Assembly: GCA_014762505.1 (NCBI GenBank)
Contig: JABURS010000037.1
Span: 62,001 to 126,000, forward strand
DNA length: 64,000 bases
Origin: Chromatiales bacterium
Lineage (GTDB): Bacteria; Pseudomonadota; Gammaproteobacteria; SpSt-1174
Reading direction: 5' to 3'
Shown: positions 36,521-46,499 of the stretch, piece after piece
Numbering within the stretch: position 1 is the stretch's first letter
Layout of the letters: each line of letters begins with the position of its first letter
Program-made: the position numbers and the translations under genes
The notes under the pieces: model-generated
Database searches by the model: none
Told to the model about the DNA's origin: nothing
The model's input: only the letters and a program-made list of their open reading frames with translations

Positions 36521-37894
36521 ATGAATCTCGCAGTCGTCATCCTCGCCGCCGGTCAGGGCACCCGCATGCGCTCGAACCTCCCCAAGGTTCTGCAGCCGCT
36601 GGCCGGCCGTCCCCTGCTCGAGCATGTGATCGGCCGTGCTCAGGCGCTCGACCCGGCCGCCATCCATGTGGTCTACGGCCATGGCGGGGACCGGGTGCGT
36701 GCGCAGTTCGCGGATACGCCGGCCTTGCGCTGGGCACTGCAGTCCGAGCAGCTCGGCACAGGGCATGCCGTGGCCCAGGCACTGCCCGACATTTCGGACG
36801 AGGCCGTGGTACTGGTGCTCTATGGTGACGTGCCGCTGACCGCACCGAAGACGCTGGAACGCCTGATCGAGATGCTAGAGGGACATGCGCTGGCGCTGCT
36901 CACGGTAAGCCTCGACGACCCCACGGGTTATGGACGCATACTGCGTGACGATGCCGGCGCGGTGCAGCGCATCGTCGAGGAAAAGGACGCCTCGCCCATC
37001 GAGCGACGCATCCACGAGGTGAACACGGGCATACTCGCCGCCCGGGCCGGCGACCTGCGTCGCTGGCTGGCGGCGGTGGATGCGAACAATGCCCAGGGCG
37101 AGTATTACCTGACCGACTGTATCGCCCTGGCCGTGAGCGAGGGCGGGAGCGTGCAGGCCATCACCTGCCATCACCCCATCGAGGTGATGGGGGTGAACGA
37201 CAAGGCGCAGCTCGCGCGCCTGGAGCGTGCCTGGCAGCAGCAGCTCGCCCATGAGCTCATGCTGGCCGGGGCCACCGTGATCGATCCGGCACGTCTCGAT
37301 ATCCGCGGCCGTGTCGAGGTGGGCCGGGACGTGACCATCGAGCCCAACGTGCTGTTCGAGGGGGTCGTGGTATTGGGCGATGGTGTCAGCGTCGGGCCCG
37401 GCTGCGTGCTGCGCGACTGCGTGGTGGAGGCCGGTACGCGCATCGATGCGCACAGCGTCATCGACCGGGCAGAGATCGGCCCCGACTGTCGCATCGGGCC
37501 GTTTGCACGCATCCGCCCGGAGACACGCCTGGCGGCCCGCGCCCATGTCGGCAATTTCGTCGAGATCAAGAAATCCGAGGTCGGCGAGGGCAGCAAGATC
37601 AATCACCTGAGCTACGTGGGCGACAGTAGCGTGGGGGCGCGCGTGAACATCGGTGCCGGCACCATCACCTGCAACTACGACGGGGCCAACAAGCACCGCA
37701 CCGTGATCGGCGACGACGCCTTCATCGGCTCCGACACCCAGCTGGTCGCCCCGGTGACCGTCGGGCGCGGGGCCACCATCGGTGCCGGCTCCACGATCAC
37801 GAAGAACGCCCCCGAGGCCGAGCTGACCCTGAGCCGTTCGAAGCAGCTCACCCTGAAGGGCTGGCAGCGGCCAGAGAAAAAGGAGACCCGCTAG
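36521..37894 (+). CDS. glmU: Bifunctional UDP-GlcNAc pyrophosphorylase / GlcN-1-P acetyltransferase
   Basis: 457 residues (usual ~456). Makes UDP-GlcNAc for peptidoglycan and lipopolysaccharide. N-terminal uridyltransferase: [20 protein letters not shown] and VLYGDVPLT; linker near residue 230; C-terminal left-handed beta helix with hexapeptide repeats ([40 protein letters not shown]). ATG 36521 matches the family start; the frame is open slightly upstream. Two bases separate it from glmS. Confidence 0.97.
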   Translation: MNLAVVILAAGQGTRMRSNLPKVLQPLAGRPLLEHVIGRAQALDPAAIHVVYGHGGDRVRAQFADTPALRWALQSEQLGTGHAVAQALPDISDEAVVLVLYGDVPLTAPKTLERLIEMLEGHALALLTVSLDDPTGYGRILRDDAGAVQRIVEEKDASPIERRIHEVNTGILAARAGDLRRWLAAVDANNAQGEYYLTDCIALAVSEGGSVQAITCHHPIEVMGVNDKAQLARLERAWQQQLAHELMLAGATVIDPARLDIRGRVEVGRDVTIEPNVLFEGVVVLGDGVSVGPGCVLRDCVVEAGTRIDAHSVIDRAEIGPDCRIGPFARIRPETRLAARAHVGNFVEIKKSEVGEGSKINHLSYVGDSSVGARVNIGAGTITCNYDGANKHRTVIGDDAFIGSDTQLVAPVTVGRGATIGAGSTITKNAPEAELTLSRSKQLTLKGWQRPEKKETR

Positions 37895-37896
37895 CC

Positions 37897-39729
37897 ATGT
37901 GCGGCATCGTCGGCGCCATCGCCCAGCGCGATGTGGCCCCCATCCTGCTCGAGGGGCTACGGCGCCTGGAATACCGCGGCTATGACTCGGCCGGCCTGGC
38001 CGTCATCGGGGCAGAGGGGAGCTTCGCCCGCCACCGTCGCGTCGGCAAGGTGGCCGAACTCGCCCAGGCCCTGGAGGCGCAGCCGCTGCCCGGACACATC
38101 GGCGTGGCCCATACCCGCTGGGCGACACATGGCGTGCCCAGCGAGAAGAATGCCCATCCGCATATCTGCAATGGCCGTGTCGCCGTGGTGCACAACGGCA
38201 TCATCGAAAACCACGCCGAACTGCGCGAGAAACAGCTTGCACAGGGCTACCGCTTCACCTCGGATACCGATACCGAGGTGATCGCCCACCAGGTGGCACA
38301 TTACCTCGACCAGGGCCAGGACCTGCTGGCGGCCGTGGCCCATGCCACCGCCGATCTCCGGGGGGCCTACGCCCTGGGCGTGATCAGCCTGGACGAGCCG
38401 GAGCGCCTGGTGGCAGCGCGCCAGGGCAGCCCGCTGGTCGTGGGGCTGGGTATCGGCGAGCACTTCATCGCCTCCGACGTCCAGGCCCTGCTGCCCGTCA
38501 CGCAACGCTTCATCTACCTGGAAAACGGCGACCTCGTCGACCTGCGCCGCGACACGCTGGCCGTGCACGACCGCGACCTCGCCGCCGTCGAGCGGCCGGT
38601 GAAGGAGTCACAGCTGAGCGTGCAGGCGGCCGATCGCGGGCCCTACCGCCACTACATGCTCAAGGAGATCTTCGAGCAGCCGCGTGCCATCGCCGATACC
38701 CTGGAAGGCCGGATCATCGGCGATCATGTCCCGGACGCGATCCTCGGCCCGCAGGCCGCGACGCTGCTCGATGCCGTGCGCAACGTGCAGATCATCGCCT
38801 GCGGGACCAGCCATCACGCGGGGCTCGTGGCCAAGTACTGGTTCGAGGGCATTGCCGGTGTCCCCTGCCAGGTCGAGGTGGCCAGCGAATTCCGCTACCG
38901 GCCGCACGTGGTGCAGCCCGGCACGCTGTTCGTCACCATCTCCCAGTCCGGCGAGACCGCCGACACGCTGGCCGCCCTGCTGGATGCCCGCACGCAAGGC
39001 TATCTCGGCAGCATCGCCGTATGCAACGTGGCCGAGAGTTCGCTGGTACGCGAGTCCGACCTGGCCCTGATGACCCACGCCGGCCCCGAGATCGGCGTGG
39101 CCTCGACAAAGGCCTTCACCACCCAGCTCGTGGCACTGCTGCTGCTGGTGATGGTCGTCGGGCGCCGTCACCGCCTGGAGGCCACGGAAGAGGCGCGGCT
39201 GCTGCGCGAGCTGCAGGCGTTGCCGGGGCGTGTCGAGGAGGTGCTGGCACTGGATCCGGCCATCGAGGCCTTCGCACGCCACTTCGCCCAGCGCCAGAAC
39301 GCGCTGTTCCTGGGGCGGGGCACGCAGTATCCGGTGGCGCTGGAAGGCGCATTGAAGCTCAAGGAAATCAGTTACATCCATGCCGAGGCCTACCCTGCCG
39401 GCGAGCTCAAGCACGGACCGCTGGCCCTGGTCGACGAGGAGATGCCGGTGATTGCCGTGGCGCCCTCGGGCGAGCTCCTGGAAAAGCTCAAGTCCAACCT
39501 CGAGGAGGTGCGGGCGCGCGGCGGCGAGCTGCTGGTCTTCGCCGACCGGCGTGCCGGTTTCGCCAGCGGCAATGGCATCGAGGTGTTGGACGTCGTGCCG
39601 GTCGAGGAGGCCACCGCCCCCATCCTCTACACCGTGCCCCTGCAGCTGCTGGCCTATCACACGGCGGTGATGAAGGGCACCGACGTGGACCAGCCGCGCA
39701 ACCTCGCCAAGTCGGTGACGGTGGAGTAA
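37897..39729 (+). CDS. glmS: Glutamine-fructose-6-phosphate aminotransferase
   Basis: 610 residues. First committed step of UDP-GlcNAc synthesis. N-terminal glutaminase with Cys2 nucleophile (MCGIVGAIAQRD) and RRLEYRGYDSAGLAV; two SIS isomerase domains with ACGTSHHAGLVAKYW and GRGTQYPVALEGALKLKEIS; the C-terminus is DQPRNLAKSVTVE, typical. No ribozyme-like leader precedes it, since glmU ends 2 bases upstream. Confidence 0.98.
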   Translation: MCGIVGAIAQRDVAPILLEGLRRLEYRGYDSAGLAVIGAEGSFARHRRVGKVAELAQALEAQPLPGHIGVAHTRWATHGVPSEKNAHPHICNGRVAVVHNGIIENHAELREKQLAQGYRFTSDTDTEVIAHQVAHYLDQGQDLLAAVAHATADLRGAYALGVISLDEPERLVAARQGSPLVVGLGIGEHFIASDVQALLPVTQRFIYLENGDLVDLRRDTLAVHDRDLAAVERPVKESQLSVQAADRGPYRHYMLKEIFEQPRAIADTLEGRIIGDHVPDAILGPQAATLLDAVRNVQIIACGTSHHAGLVAKYWFEGIAGVPCQVEVASEFRYRPHVVQPGTLFVTISQSGETADTLAALLDARTQGYLGSIAVCNVAESSLVRESDLALMTHAGPEIGVASTKAFTTQLVALLLLVMVVGRRHRLEATEEARLLRELQALPGRVEEVLALDPAIEAFARHFAQRQNALFLGRGTQYPVALEGALKLKEISYIHAEAYPAGELKHGPLALVDEEMPVIAVAPSGELLEKLKSNLEEVRARGGELLVFADRRAGFASGNGIEVLDVVPVEEATAPILYTVPLQLLAYHTAVMKGTDVDQPRNLAKSVTVE

Positions 39730-39821
39730 ATCCGAGTATGGTCCTCGGGCTTTGTTGTGCGCCCGTCCCGACTCGTGTACCTTTGGCGCGCGAAAAATCT
39801 GGTGTCTTGAGGAATCACGAG

Positions 39822-40118
39822 ATGGAAAAGACTGAACTGAACGCCCGTTGCGTCGAGCTCTACAACCACCCCCGCGTGCAGAACATGATGTGGAATGCCC
39901 GCATGTTCTGGGACTTCGGCCGCAAGCTGAACCCCACGAACGAGGACCTGACCACCCCGCGCGTGGACCTGTGCGAGCTGGAGGTCATGCTCTCGGCCGC
40001 CGCCTGGAGCGAGTCCCAGTGTGCCGCCGACCTGAACGGCCGTAACCCGGGCCGCGCCGACTTCATCCGTCGCGCCGTCCAGACCGGTCAGCGTCCGATC
40101 CTGTCGCGCATCGCCTGA
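39822..40118 (+). CDS. Small protein of unknown function downstream of glmS
   Basis: 98 residues, soluble, no signal peptide. It starts MEKTELNARCVELYNHPRVQ and contains MMWNARMFWDFGRKLNP, VDLCELEVMLSAAAWSESQC and NPGRADFIRRAVQTGQRP. Four Trp and three Cys in 98 residues is unusual. The longer open frame reaching back into glmS is out of frame with glmS and is not coding. ATG 39822 is preceded by TTGAGGAATCACGAG, with GAGG at good spacing. The gene has normal codon usage for the window and its own bidirectional terminator. A weak hairpin (CCGAG/CTCGG, 39732-39748) follows glmS, so it may have a separate promoter. I do not recognise the family. Confidence 0.78.
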   Translation: MEKTELNARCVELYNHPRVQNMMWNARMFWDFGRKLNPTNEDLTTPRVDLCELEVMLSAAAWSESQCAADLNGRNPGRADFIRRAVQTGQRPILSRIA

Positions 40119-40155
40119 TCGACCGTTGTCCGGCCTGCCTCACGGCGGGCCGTTC

Positions 40156-40196
40156 GCACAAAAAAACCGGGCACAGGATGCCCGGTTTTTTTGTGC
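40156..40196. terminator. Bidirectional Rho-independent terminator
   Basis: GCAC, seven A, CCGGGC, 7-base loop, GCCCGG, seven T, GTGC: a perfect 17-base-pair stem between the small unknown gene (plus) and the DJ-1 gene (minus), serving both. Confidence 0.95.
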
Positions 40197-40210
40197 CTGT
40201 CGTAATGTCC

Positions 40211-40765
40211 TCAGGATGGACGCTGCAGCGGCCCTTCCACCTCCGCGCGTTGCTCCGGACCCGCCAGCTTGGCGATCAGGTCCAGCGCGAAGTCCATGGC
40301 GGTGCCCGGACCACGCGAGGTGACGATGCGCCCGTCGGTCTCGACGGTATTGGTGGTGAGCACGGTATCGGCCAGGGCCAGTTTGTCGAGCACGCCGGGG
40401 AAGCTGGTGGCGCGACGCCCCTTGAGCAGCCCGGCGCTGGCCAGCACCTTGGGCGCCGCACAGATGGCGCCGATGTACCTGCCCGCGTCGGCGTGGCGCA
40501 GCAGGAGGTCGCGGATACGGGGATCGGCCTCCAGGTGGTCGGCGCCGGGCTGACCGCCCGGCAGGACGATCATGTCGAAGTCACGCCCGAGCACCTGGTC
40601 GAGTGCCACGTCCGGCACCAGCACGGTGCCACGCGAGGCCCTGACGGGGCCCGGTTTGAGGCCGGCCGTGATCACCTCGATACCGGCACGACGCAGCAGG
40701 TCGATGATGGTGACGGCTTCTAGTTCTTCGCAGCCGTCGGCGAGGGGGACAAGGACGCTTGCCAT
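40211..40765 (-). CDS. DJ-1/PfpI family protein (YajL-like)
   Basis: 184 residues. N-terminal MASVLVPLADGCEELEAVTI with the conserved Glu, and the nucleophile elbow GAICAAPKVL with Cys102; PGGQPGADHL is the usual loop. Members include YajL and DJ-1, linked to oxidative or carbonyl stress; exact activity is debated. Its 5' end overlaps the 3' end of yibQ by 46 bases on the same strand, an unusually long overlap. Confidence 0.92.
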   Translation of the reverse strand: MASVLVPLADGCEELEAVTIIDLLRRAGIEVITAGLKPGPVRASRGTVLVPDVALDQVLGRDFDMIVLPGGQPGADHLEADPRIRDLLLRHADAGRYIGAICAAPKVLASAGLLKGRRATSFPGVLDKLALADTVLTTNTVETDGRIVTSRGPGTAMDFALDLIAKLAGPEQRAEVEGPLQRPS

Positions 40766-41526
40766 GCCTGTCTCCTTTCCCGAAGGTCGAGTAGTTCGCT
40801 GACCGGTACCAGCTCGATGCCATGCGCCCGGAGTTCGCCCAGACGGGACTCCAGTACCTCGAGCGTGGCCGGATAGGGGTGACCGATGCCCACCGCCATG
40901 CCGTGACGTCGGGCGATGGCGATGAGCTGGTCGAACTGGCGGCTGACGTAGTCGGGGTCACCCGGTTCGCTGTCGAGGAAGACGTCGCGGTCCACGGAGG
41001 GCACGCGCCGCTCCATCGCCACCCGCAGGGCCACGGACTCGGCCGTGGTGCGGCTGTCGACGAAGTACAGATCGCCGTGCTCGGCCAGTACCTGCATGAG
41101 CCAGTCCATGTGACCGGGATGCCGGGTGAGCAGGCTGCCCATGTGGTTGTTCACGCCGCGCACGTGCGGGATGGTGGCGAGGCTGGACTCCAGGGCGCGC
41201 TTCACCGCCTGTTCGCTCATCTCCATGGTGACGCCGCCGGGACCCAGCGGCCGGTCATGCACGGCCTGCATGGGCAGGTGCAGCATGACCTCCTTGCCCT
41301 GGGCGTGGGCGAGGCTGGCGATCTGCACTGCCCAGGGCGTGTCGGGCAGCACGGCATAGGTGACCGGGCCGGGCAGCGCCACGCTGCGCAGGCCCTCCTC
41401 GCGCTGGTTGCCCAGGTCATCGAGGATCAGGGCGATGACCGGGTGCTGATGGGGCGGCGGGTCCGCCGATGCGGCCGCCCAGGGCAGGGCGGCACACAGC
41501 AGGATCAGCCAGCGCAGACGGTGCAT
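40720..41526 (-). CDS. yibQ: Divergent polysaccharide deacetylase YibQ
   Basis: 268 residues. Signal peptide (LILLCAALPWAAASA) then the family blocks VIALILDDLGNQREEGLRSV, EVMLHLPMQAV, GVNNHMGSLLTRHPGHM and DLYFVDSRTT, and AVGIGHPYPATLEVL. The family resembles carbohydrate deacetylases, though the function in the envelope is unproved. It sits downstream of ctpA and envC, as is common in gammaproteobacteria, and starts 2 bases after the ctpA stop. Confidence 0.93.
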   Translation of the reverse strand: MHRLRWLILLCAALPWAAASADPPPHQHPVIALILDDLGNQREEGLRSVALPGPVTYAVLPDTPWAVQIASLAHAQGKEVMLHLPMQAVHDRPLGPGGVTMEMSEQAVKRALESSLATIPHVRGVNNHMGSLLTRHPGHMDWLMQVLAEHGDLYFVDSRTTAESVALRVAMERRVPSVDRDVFLDSEPGDPDYVSRQFDQLIAIARRHGMAVGIGHPYPATLEVLESRLGELRAHGIELVPVSELLDLRERRQAWQASLSPSPTAAKN

Positions 41527-41528
41527 GT

Positions 41529-42866
<1,338 letters not shown>

Positions 42867-42951
42867 TCTCTCCAGATCTTGCGTGACGGGGTCGCACTCC
42901 TTAATGGAGGCTATCTTAGCATCCCGGAGCTTTGGACCAAGCCGCCCGGGA

Positions 42952-44148
42952 TTAATTCGCCGAGCGGCTGGCGACGGACTGGCCGCACCACTGGGCGGGG
43001 TTGACCGGTTTGCCCTGGTGACGGATCTCGAAATACACGCCGGCCGTCTCGTGCCCGCCGCTACGGCCGGCCGCGCCGATGACCTGGCCGGGCTCCACCC
43101 AGTCGCCGACCGAGGCGTACAGACTCTGGTTGTAGCCGTACAGGCTCATGTAGCCCTGGCCGTGGTCGACGATGATCAGCAGGCCGAAGCCGCGCATCCA
43201 GTCGGCAAAGGCCACGCGCCCGTGGGAGATGGCCCGCACCTGGCGACCCTCCGGGGCATTGATGAGTACGCCCTGCCAGCGCAGCCCGGTACCGGATTGT
43301 CCGCGTGCCTCGCCGAAGCGCGCCTGCAGCTGGCCGTCGGCGGGCCAGGGCAGCTGTCCCTTGAGGGCCGGGAAGGGGCGCAGGCCGTCCTCGTTGGGGA
43401 TGTCGGCGAGGACCCGGGCGAGCTTGGCCAGCAGCGCCTTGAGCTGTTCCTCGTCCTCGCGCAGCGCGGCCAGGCGCTCATCGCTGCCGCGGATCTCGGC
43501 CTCGAGGCTGGCGAGCACCTGCCCGCGTTCGCGCTTGCCGGTCAGCAGTGCCTGCTGGCGTTCCTGCTGTGCCTGGCGGGCCGTCTCCAGGGTCTGGGTC
43601 TCCTTGCCGATCTCCGCCTCGGTGCGTCGCAGGTCGGTGAGCGTGGCCTCCACCGCGTTGATGCGCTCGAGCCGGGCGGTCTGCAGGTAGTGATAATAGG
43701 CGAGCACGCGGCCGACCGCCGCCGGATCCTGCTGGTTGAGCAGCAGCTTGACCTGGGCCTGGCGGCCGCCGGCATGGGCCGCGCGCACCTGCTGCGCGAG
43801 CAGGACGCGTTGCTCTTCCAGGGCATCGAGCTGGCTCCGGCGGGTGGCGCGCAGGGCATCCAGGCGCCGCTGGCTGCGGACGAGGCGTGCGTCGATGTCG
43901 CGCAGTTCGCGGTTGCTCTGGCCGATCTCACGCTCGAGGCGGCGCAGTTCGCGTTCCAGCTGGCCCTGACGGCCGCGCGCCGCCTGCAGCCGCTCCTGTA
44001 CCCGGGCGATCTCGGCCTGCAGTGCCTGCAGGCGCTTGGCCACCCTGGCTTGGTCGTCGGCCAGCGCCGGGCCCGCCAGCAGGCAGAGGACCAGCAGCGG
44101 CAGGAGCCGTCGGATCAGGTGGGAAAAGGCGTGCAGGTCGCGCATCAT
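42952..44148 (-). CDS. envC: Murein hydrolase activator EnvC
   Basis: 398 residues. Signal peptide (LIRRLLPLLVLCLLAGPALA), a long coiled coil (about residues 25-265, KRLQALQAEIARVQERLQAA and onward), and a C-terminal LytM-like domain: GVLINAPEGRQVRAISHGRV, DWMRGFGLLIIVDHGQGYMS, LYGYNQSL. As in E. coli EnvC the zinc ligands are degenerate, so it should activate amidases at division rather than cleave. ATG 44148 gives the shortest sensible signal peptide; the frame opens further to 44226 but that would put charged text before the signal peptide. Confidence 0.93.
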   Translation of the reverse strand: MMRDLHAFSHLIRRLLPLLVLCLLAGPALADDQARVAKRLQALQAEIARVQERLQAARGRQGQLERELRRLEREIGQSNRELRDIDARLVRSQRRLDALRATRRSQLDALEEQRVLLAQQVRAAHAGGRQAQVKLLLNQQDPAAVGRVLAYYHYLQTARLERINAVEATLTDLRRTEAEIGKETQTLETARQAQQERQQALLTGKRERGQVLASLEAEIRGSDERLAALREDEEQLKALLAKLARVLADIPNEDGLRPFPALKGQLPWPADGQLQARFGEARGQSGTGLRWQGVLINAPEGRQVRAISHGRVAFADWMRGFGLLIIVDHGQGYMSLYGYNQSLYASVGDWVEPGQVIGAAGRSGGHETAGVYFEIRHQGKPVNPAQWCGQSVASRSAN

Positions 44149-44230
44149 GTCGAGGGCATTTTGCCCGCAGGACCGCCGACAGGGAAGCGGCCACCTTGTC
44201 TCTGCGCTTCCCTTATGACCGGCCAACGTA

Positions 44231-44247
44231 TTATTGTATAATGCATT
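44231..44247 (+). promoter_or_regulatory. Possible promoter and operator of the ArsR-like gene
   Basis: TATAAT (44237-44242) in an AT-rich island upstream of the regulator, overlapping the 8-base palindrome AATGCATT (44240-44247). The -35 hexamer is poor. An autoregulatory site here would be typical for ArsR proteins; this is inference. Confidence 0.35.
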
Positions 44248-44271
44248 GCTAATTTACCTGTGACCGCATTC

Positions 44272-44604
44272 ATGACCGAGGCCGCGATCTTGACCACCCT
44301 AACGCCCCAACTCATGACCCGCGAAGAGGACATCGAGCGGGCCTCCCGTTCGCTGAAGGCCATGTCCCATCCCCTGCGCCTGAAGATCCTCTGTACGCTC
44401 GGTGATCGCGAGGTCAGTGTACAGGAGATCGTGGAGAACGTCGGGACCTCGCAGAGCAACATCTCCCAGCATCTGGCCATTCTGCGCGACAAGGGCATCC
44501 TGGCCTCGCGCAAGGATGCCAACCGCGTCTACTATCGTGTCGGTGATGCGCGCACCCTGCGCCTGATCGGCATGATGCAGGAAGTCTTCTGCACCCAGGC
44601 CTGA
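44272..44604 (+). CDS. ArsR-family regulator, YgaV/SqrR/BigR-like (candidate persulfide sensor)
   Basis: 110 residues. Winged helix: LKAMSHPLRLKILCTLGDRE, EIVENVGTSQSNISQHLAIL, DKGILASRKDANRVYYRV. With start ATG 44272, the only two Cys are C41 (in KILCTL) and C107 (in EVFCTQA), the same arrangement as in YgaV/SqrR/BigR thiol switches, which respond to persulfides by disulfide or polysulfide formation. GTG 44260 and ATG 44314 are alternative starts; none has a clear ribosome site. It is followed by a rhodanese gene, as in E. coli ygaV-ygaP. Sensing function is inference. Confidence 0.85.
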   Translation: MTEAAILTTLTPQLMTREEDIERASRSLKAMSHPLRLKILCTLGDREVSVQEIVENVGTSQSNISQHLAILRDKGILASRKDANRVYYRVGDARTLRLIGMMQEVFCTQA

Positions 44605-44708
44605 GCCGCCCTCCCGTAATCGCGCCAGACGCGGTATGATCCCCCGTCCGGCACGCTCGTCGTGGCGGACGACAACGCAAACAGCCAGGCCCAAACGCGG
44701 TATCGCAC

Positions 44709-45137
44709 ATGGACCAGTATCTCGAATTCGTCGGTAATCATCCCCTGCTCTTCGCGGCACTGGCCGCGGTCATCGCCATGCTGGTGTGGACCGAGCTGCG
44801 TCGCTTCACGGCACGTTACCAGACCATCACGGCAAACGATGCGGTGCGTCTCATGAATCAGGGCGAGACCCTGGTGCTGGACGTGCGCGAGGACAAGGAG
44901 GTGCGCCAGGGCTTCATCGAAGGTGCCAAGCACATCCCCCTGGGGGTGCTCACCAAGCGCATGGACGAGATCGCCGGCAGCAAGGACAAGCCCGTCATCG
45001 CATACTGCCGCAGCGGCAACCGCTCGGCGGCGGCCTGCGCCATGCTCACCAAGGCCGGCTTCCAGAACGTCAACAACCTCAAGGGCGGCGTGATGGCCTG
45101 GAGCCAGGCGAACCTGCCGCTGAAGAAAAAGAAATGA
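44709..45137 (+). CDS. yibN: Membrane-anchored rhodanese-like protein YibN
   Basis: 142 residues. N-terminal membrane helix (HPLLFAALAAVIAMLVWTEL) and one rhodanese domain ending in the active loop CRSGNRSA with Cys100; DVREDKEVRQGFIEGAKHIP is the family block. It may transfer or relay sulfane sulfur. The stop overlaps the grxC start (ATGA), giving a yibN-grxC-trxC run in line with the E. coli order yibN-grxC-secB-gpsA. Confidence 0.93.
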   Translation: MDQYLEFVGNHPLLFAALAAVIAMLVWTELRRFTARYQTITANDAVRLMNQGETLVLDVREDKEVRQGFIEGAKHIPLGVLTKRMDEIAGSKDKPVIAYCRSGNRSAAACAMLTKAGFQNVNNLKGGVMAWSQANLPLKKKK

Positions 45138-45409
45138 GTGCCCAGCCCAAGGTCCTGATGTACGCCACTGCCTACTGCCCCTACTGCATGTGGGCGCGGC
45201 AGCTGTTCGAGAAGAAGGACGTGGCCTACGAGGAGGTCCGCGTGGACAAGGAGCCCGGGCGTCGCGACGAGATGGAGTCGCGCAGCGGGCGCAGCAGTGT
45301 GCCGCAGATCTTCATCGGCGACTTTCACGTCGGCGGCTACGACGACATGGCGGCGCTGGACCGCGCCGGCGAGCTCGACGTGCTGCTGGGGCGCAACGTC
45401 ACGGGATGA
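45134..45409 (+). CDS. grxC: Glutaredoxin 3
   Basis: 91 residues. Active site Cys15-Pro-Tyr-Cys18 in YATAYCPYCMWA, the TVP-like cis-Pro region SVPQIFIGD and the GGYDD glutathione-binding turn. Reduces disulfides with glutathione. Starts inside the yibN stop and ends inside the trxC start. Confidence 0.96.
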   Translation: MSAQPKVLMYATAYCPYCMWARQLFEKKDVAYEEVRVDKEPGRRDEMESRSGRSSVPQIFIGDFHVGGYDDMAALDRAGELDVLLGRNVTG

Positions 45410-45840
45410 ACGCCGCCGTGCACGTCGTCTGCCCGCACTGCGGCCGGACCAATCGCGTGCCGGCCGACCGTCTCACGGCCGCCCCCGTCTGCGGTGCCTG
45501 CAAGAAGCCCCTGTTCACCGGTCATCCCGCCGAGGTCGACGGTGCCGGGCTGAAGGCCCAGGTCGGCCGCAGCGACCTGCCCGTGCTGGTGGACTTCTGG
45601 GCACCCTGGTGCGCCCCCTGCCGCATGATGGCCCCGGCCTTCGCGCAGGTGGCCGCCCGGTTCGAGCCGCAACTGCGCTGCCTCAAGCTCAATACCGAGG
45701 ACCACCCGGAGGCCGCCGCGCCCTTCGGCATTCGCGGCATCCCCACGCTGATCCTGTTCCGCGGCGGACGCGAGGCCGCGCGCATCTCGGGCGCCCTGGA
45801 TGCGGGGCGCCTGGCCGACTGGGTGCGCCAGCAGCTCTGA
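45406..45840 (+). CDS. trxC: Thioredoxin 2 (zinc-ribbon thioredoxin)
   Basis: 144 residues. N-terminal zinc site with two CxxC pairs (Cys9/12 and Cys29/32), then the thioredoxin domain with active site Trp-Cys69-Ala-Pro-Cys72 in FWAPWCAPCRMM. The active site is WCAPC where E. coli TrxC has WCGPC. Cytosolic disulfide reductase, in relatives linked to oxidative stress. A4-base overlap with grxC. The gap 45841-46000 to secB holds a promoter. Confidence 0.93.
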   Translation: MNAAVHVVCPHCGRTNRVPADRLTAAPVCGACKKPLFTGHPAEVDGAGLKAQVGRSDLPVLVDFWAPWCAPCRMMAPAFAQVAARFEPQLRCLKLNTEDHPEAAAPFGIRGIPTLILFRGGREAARISGALDAGRLADWVRQQL

Positions 45841-45909
45841 TGGACAGACCCTGGCGGATGTGGGGCGCCCTGTCCGCCAGGCAGGCACGGTCGTTGCCTC
45901 GCCGTGCAT

Positions 45910-45938
45910 TTGATCCCCGCCGGGCCAGTCCCTATCAT
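45910..45938 (+). promoter_or_regulatory. Sigma70-type promoter of secB-gpsA
   Basis: TTGATC (45910-45915), a 17-base spacer, TATCAT (45933-45938), 63 bases before secB. Four and five of six consensus matches. Confidence 0.55.
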
Positions 45939-46000
45939 TCTCGCCATTCGCCGGCCCGCCGCGCGCCGGCCATCCCGTCACGTACCGACAGAGACCCATC

Positions 46001-46489
46001 ATGACCGATCAGGACCAGACCCCCGACGCCACCGGGAACGAACAGGCCCCCGCCTTCGGCCTGCAGAAGATCTATCTCAAGGACGTCTCCTTCGAGTCGC
46101 CCAATGCCCCTGCCGCCTTCGTCGGCGAGTGGCAGCCCAAGCACGAGGTGCAGCTCACCACCGAGGTGCATCCCCTGGAGAACGACCACCACGAGGTGGT
46201 GCTGAACGTCACCGTCACCGTGACCAACGGCGAGAACACCGCCTACCTGGTGGAGATCAAGCAGGCCGGCATCTTCCTGGTGCGCAATTACGCCGAGGAA
46301 CAGAAGGGGCCGCTGCTCGGCAGCCTGGCACCCGCCACCCTCTTCCCCTTCGCCCGCGAGGCCATCGCCGGCCTGGTGCAGAAGGGCGGCTTCCCCGAGC
46401 TGCTGCTGCAGCCGATCAACTTCGACGCCCTGTTTGCCCAGCACATGAAGCGGCTGCAGGCGCAGGCCGCTGCCGGCGCGTCGCACTGA
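46001..46489 (+). CDS. secB: Protein-export chaperone SecB
   Basis: 162 residues. Tetrameric cytosolic chaperone delivering precursors to SecA. Blocks: FGLQKIYLKDVSFESPNAPA, LNVTVTVTNGENTAYLVEIK, QAGIFLV and LFPFAREAIAGLVQKGGFPE followed by LLQPINFDALFAQ. An acidic N-terminal extension and a short Ala-rich tail bring it above the usual ~155. GpsA follows 11 bases later. Confidence 0.97.
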   Translation: MTDQDQTPDATGNEQAPAFGLQKIYLKDVSFESPNAPAAFVGEWQPKHEVQLTTEVHPLENDHHEVVLNVTVTVTNGENTAYLVEIKQAGIFLVRNYAEEQKGPLLGSLAPATLFPFAREAIAGLVQKGGFPELLLQPINFDALFAQHMKRLQAQAAAGASH

Positions 46490-46499
46490 GGACCGGGGC

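Noticed and set aside
37880-37900. glmS ribozyme
   Set aside because: Only 2 bases lie between glmU and glmS, leaving no room.
39021-39821. Extension of the small post-glmS gene into glmS
   Set aside because: Out of frame with glmS and low-complexity Arg/Gly/Ala text; the ribosome site is at 39822.
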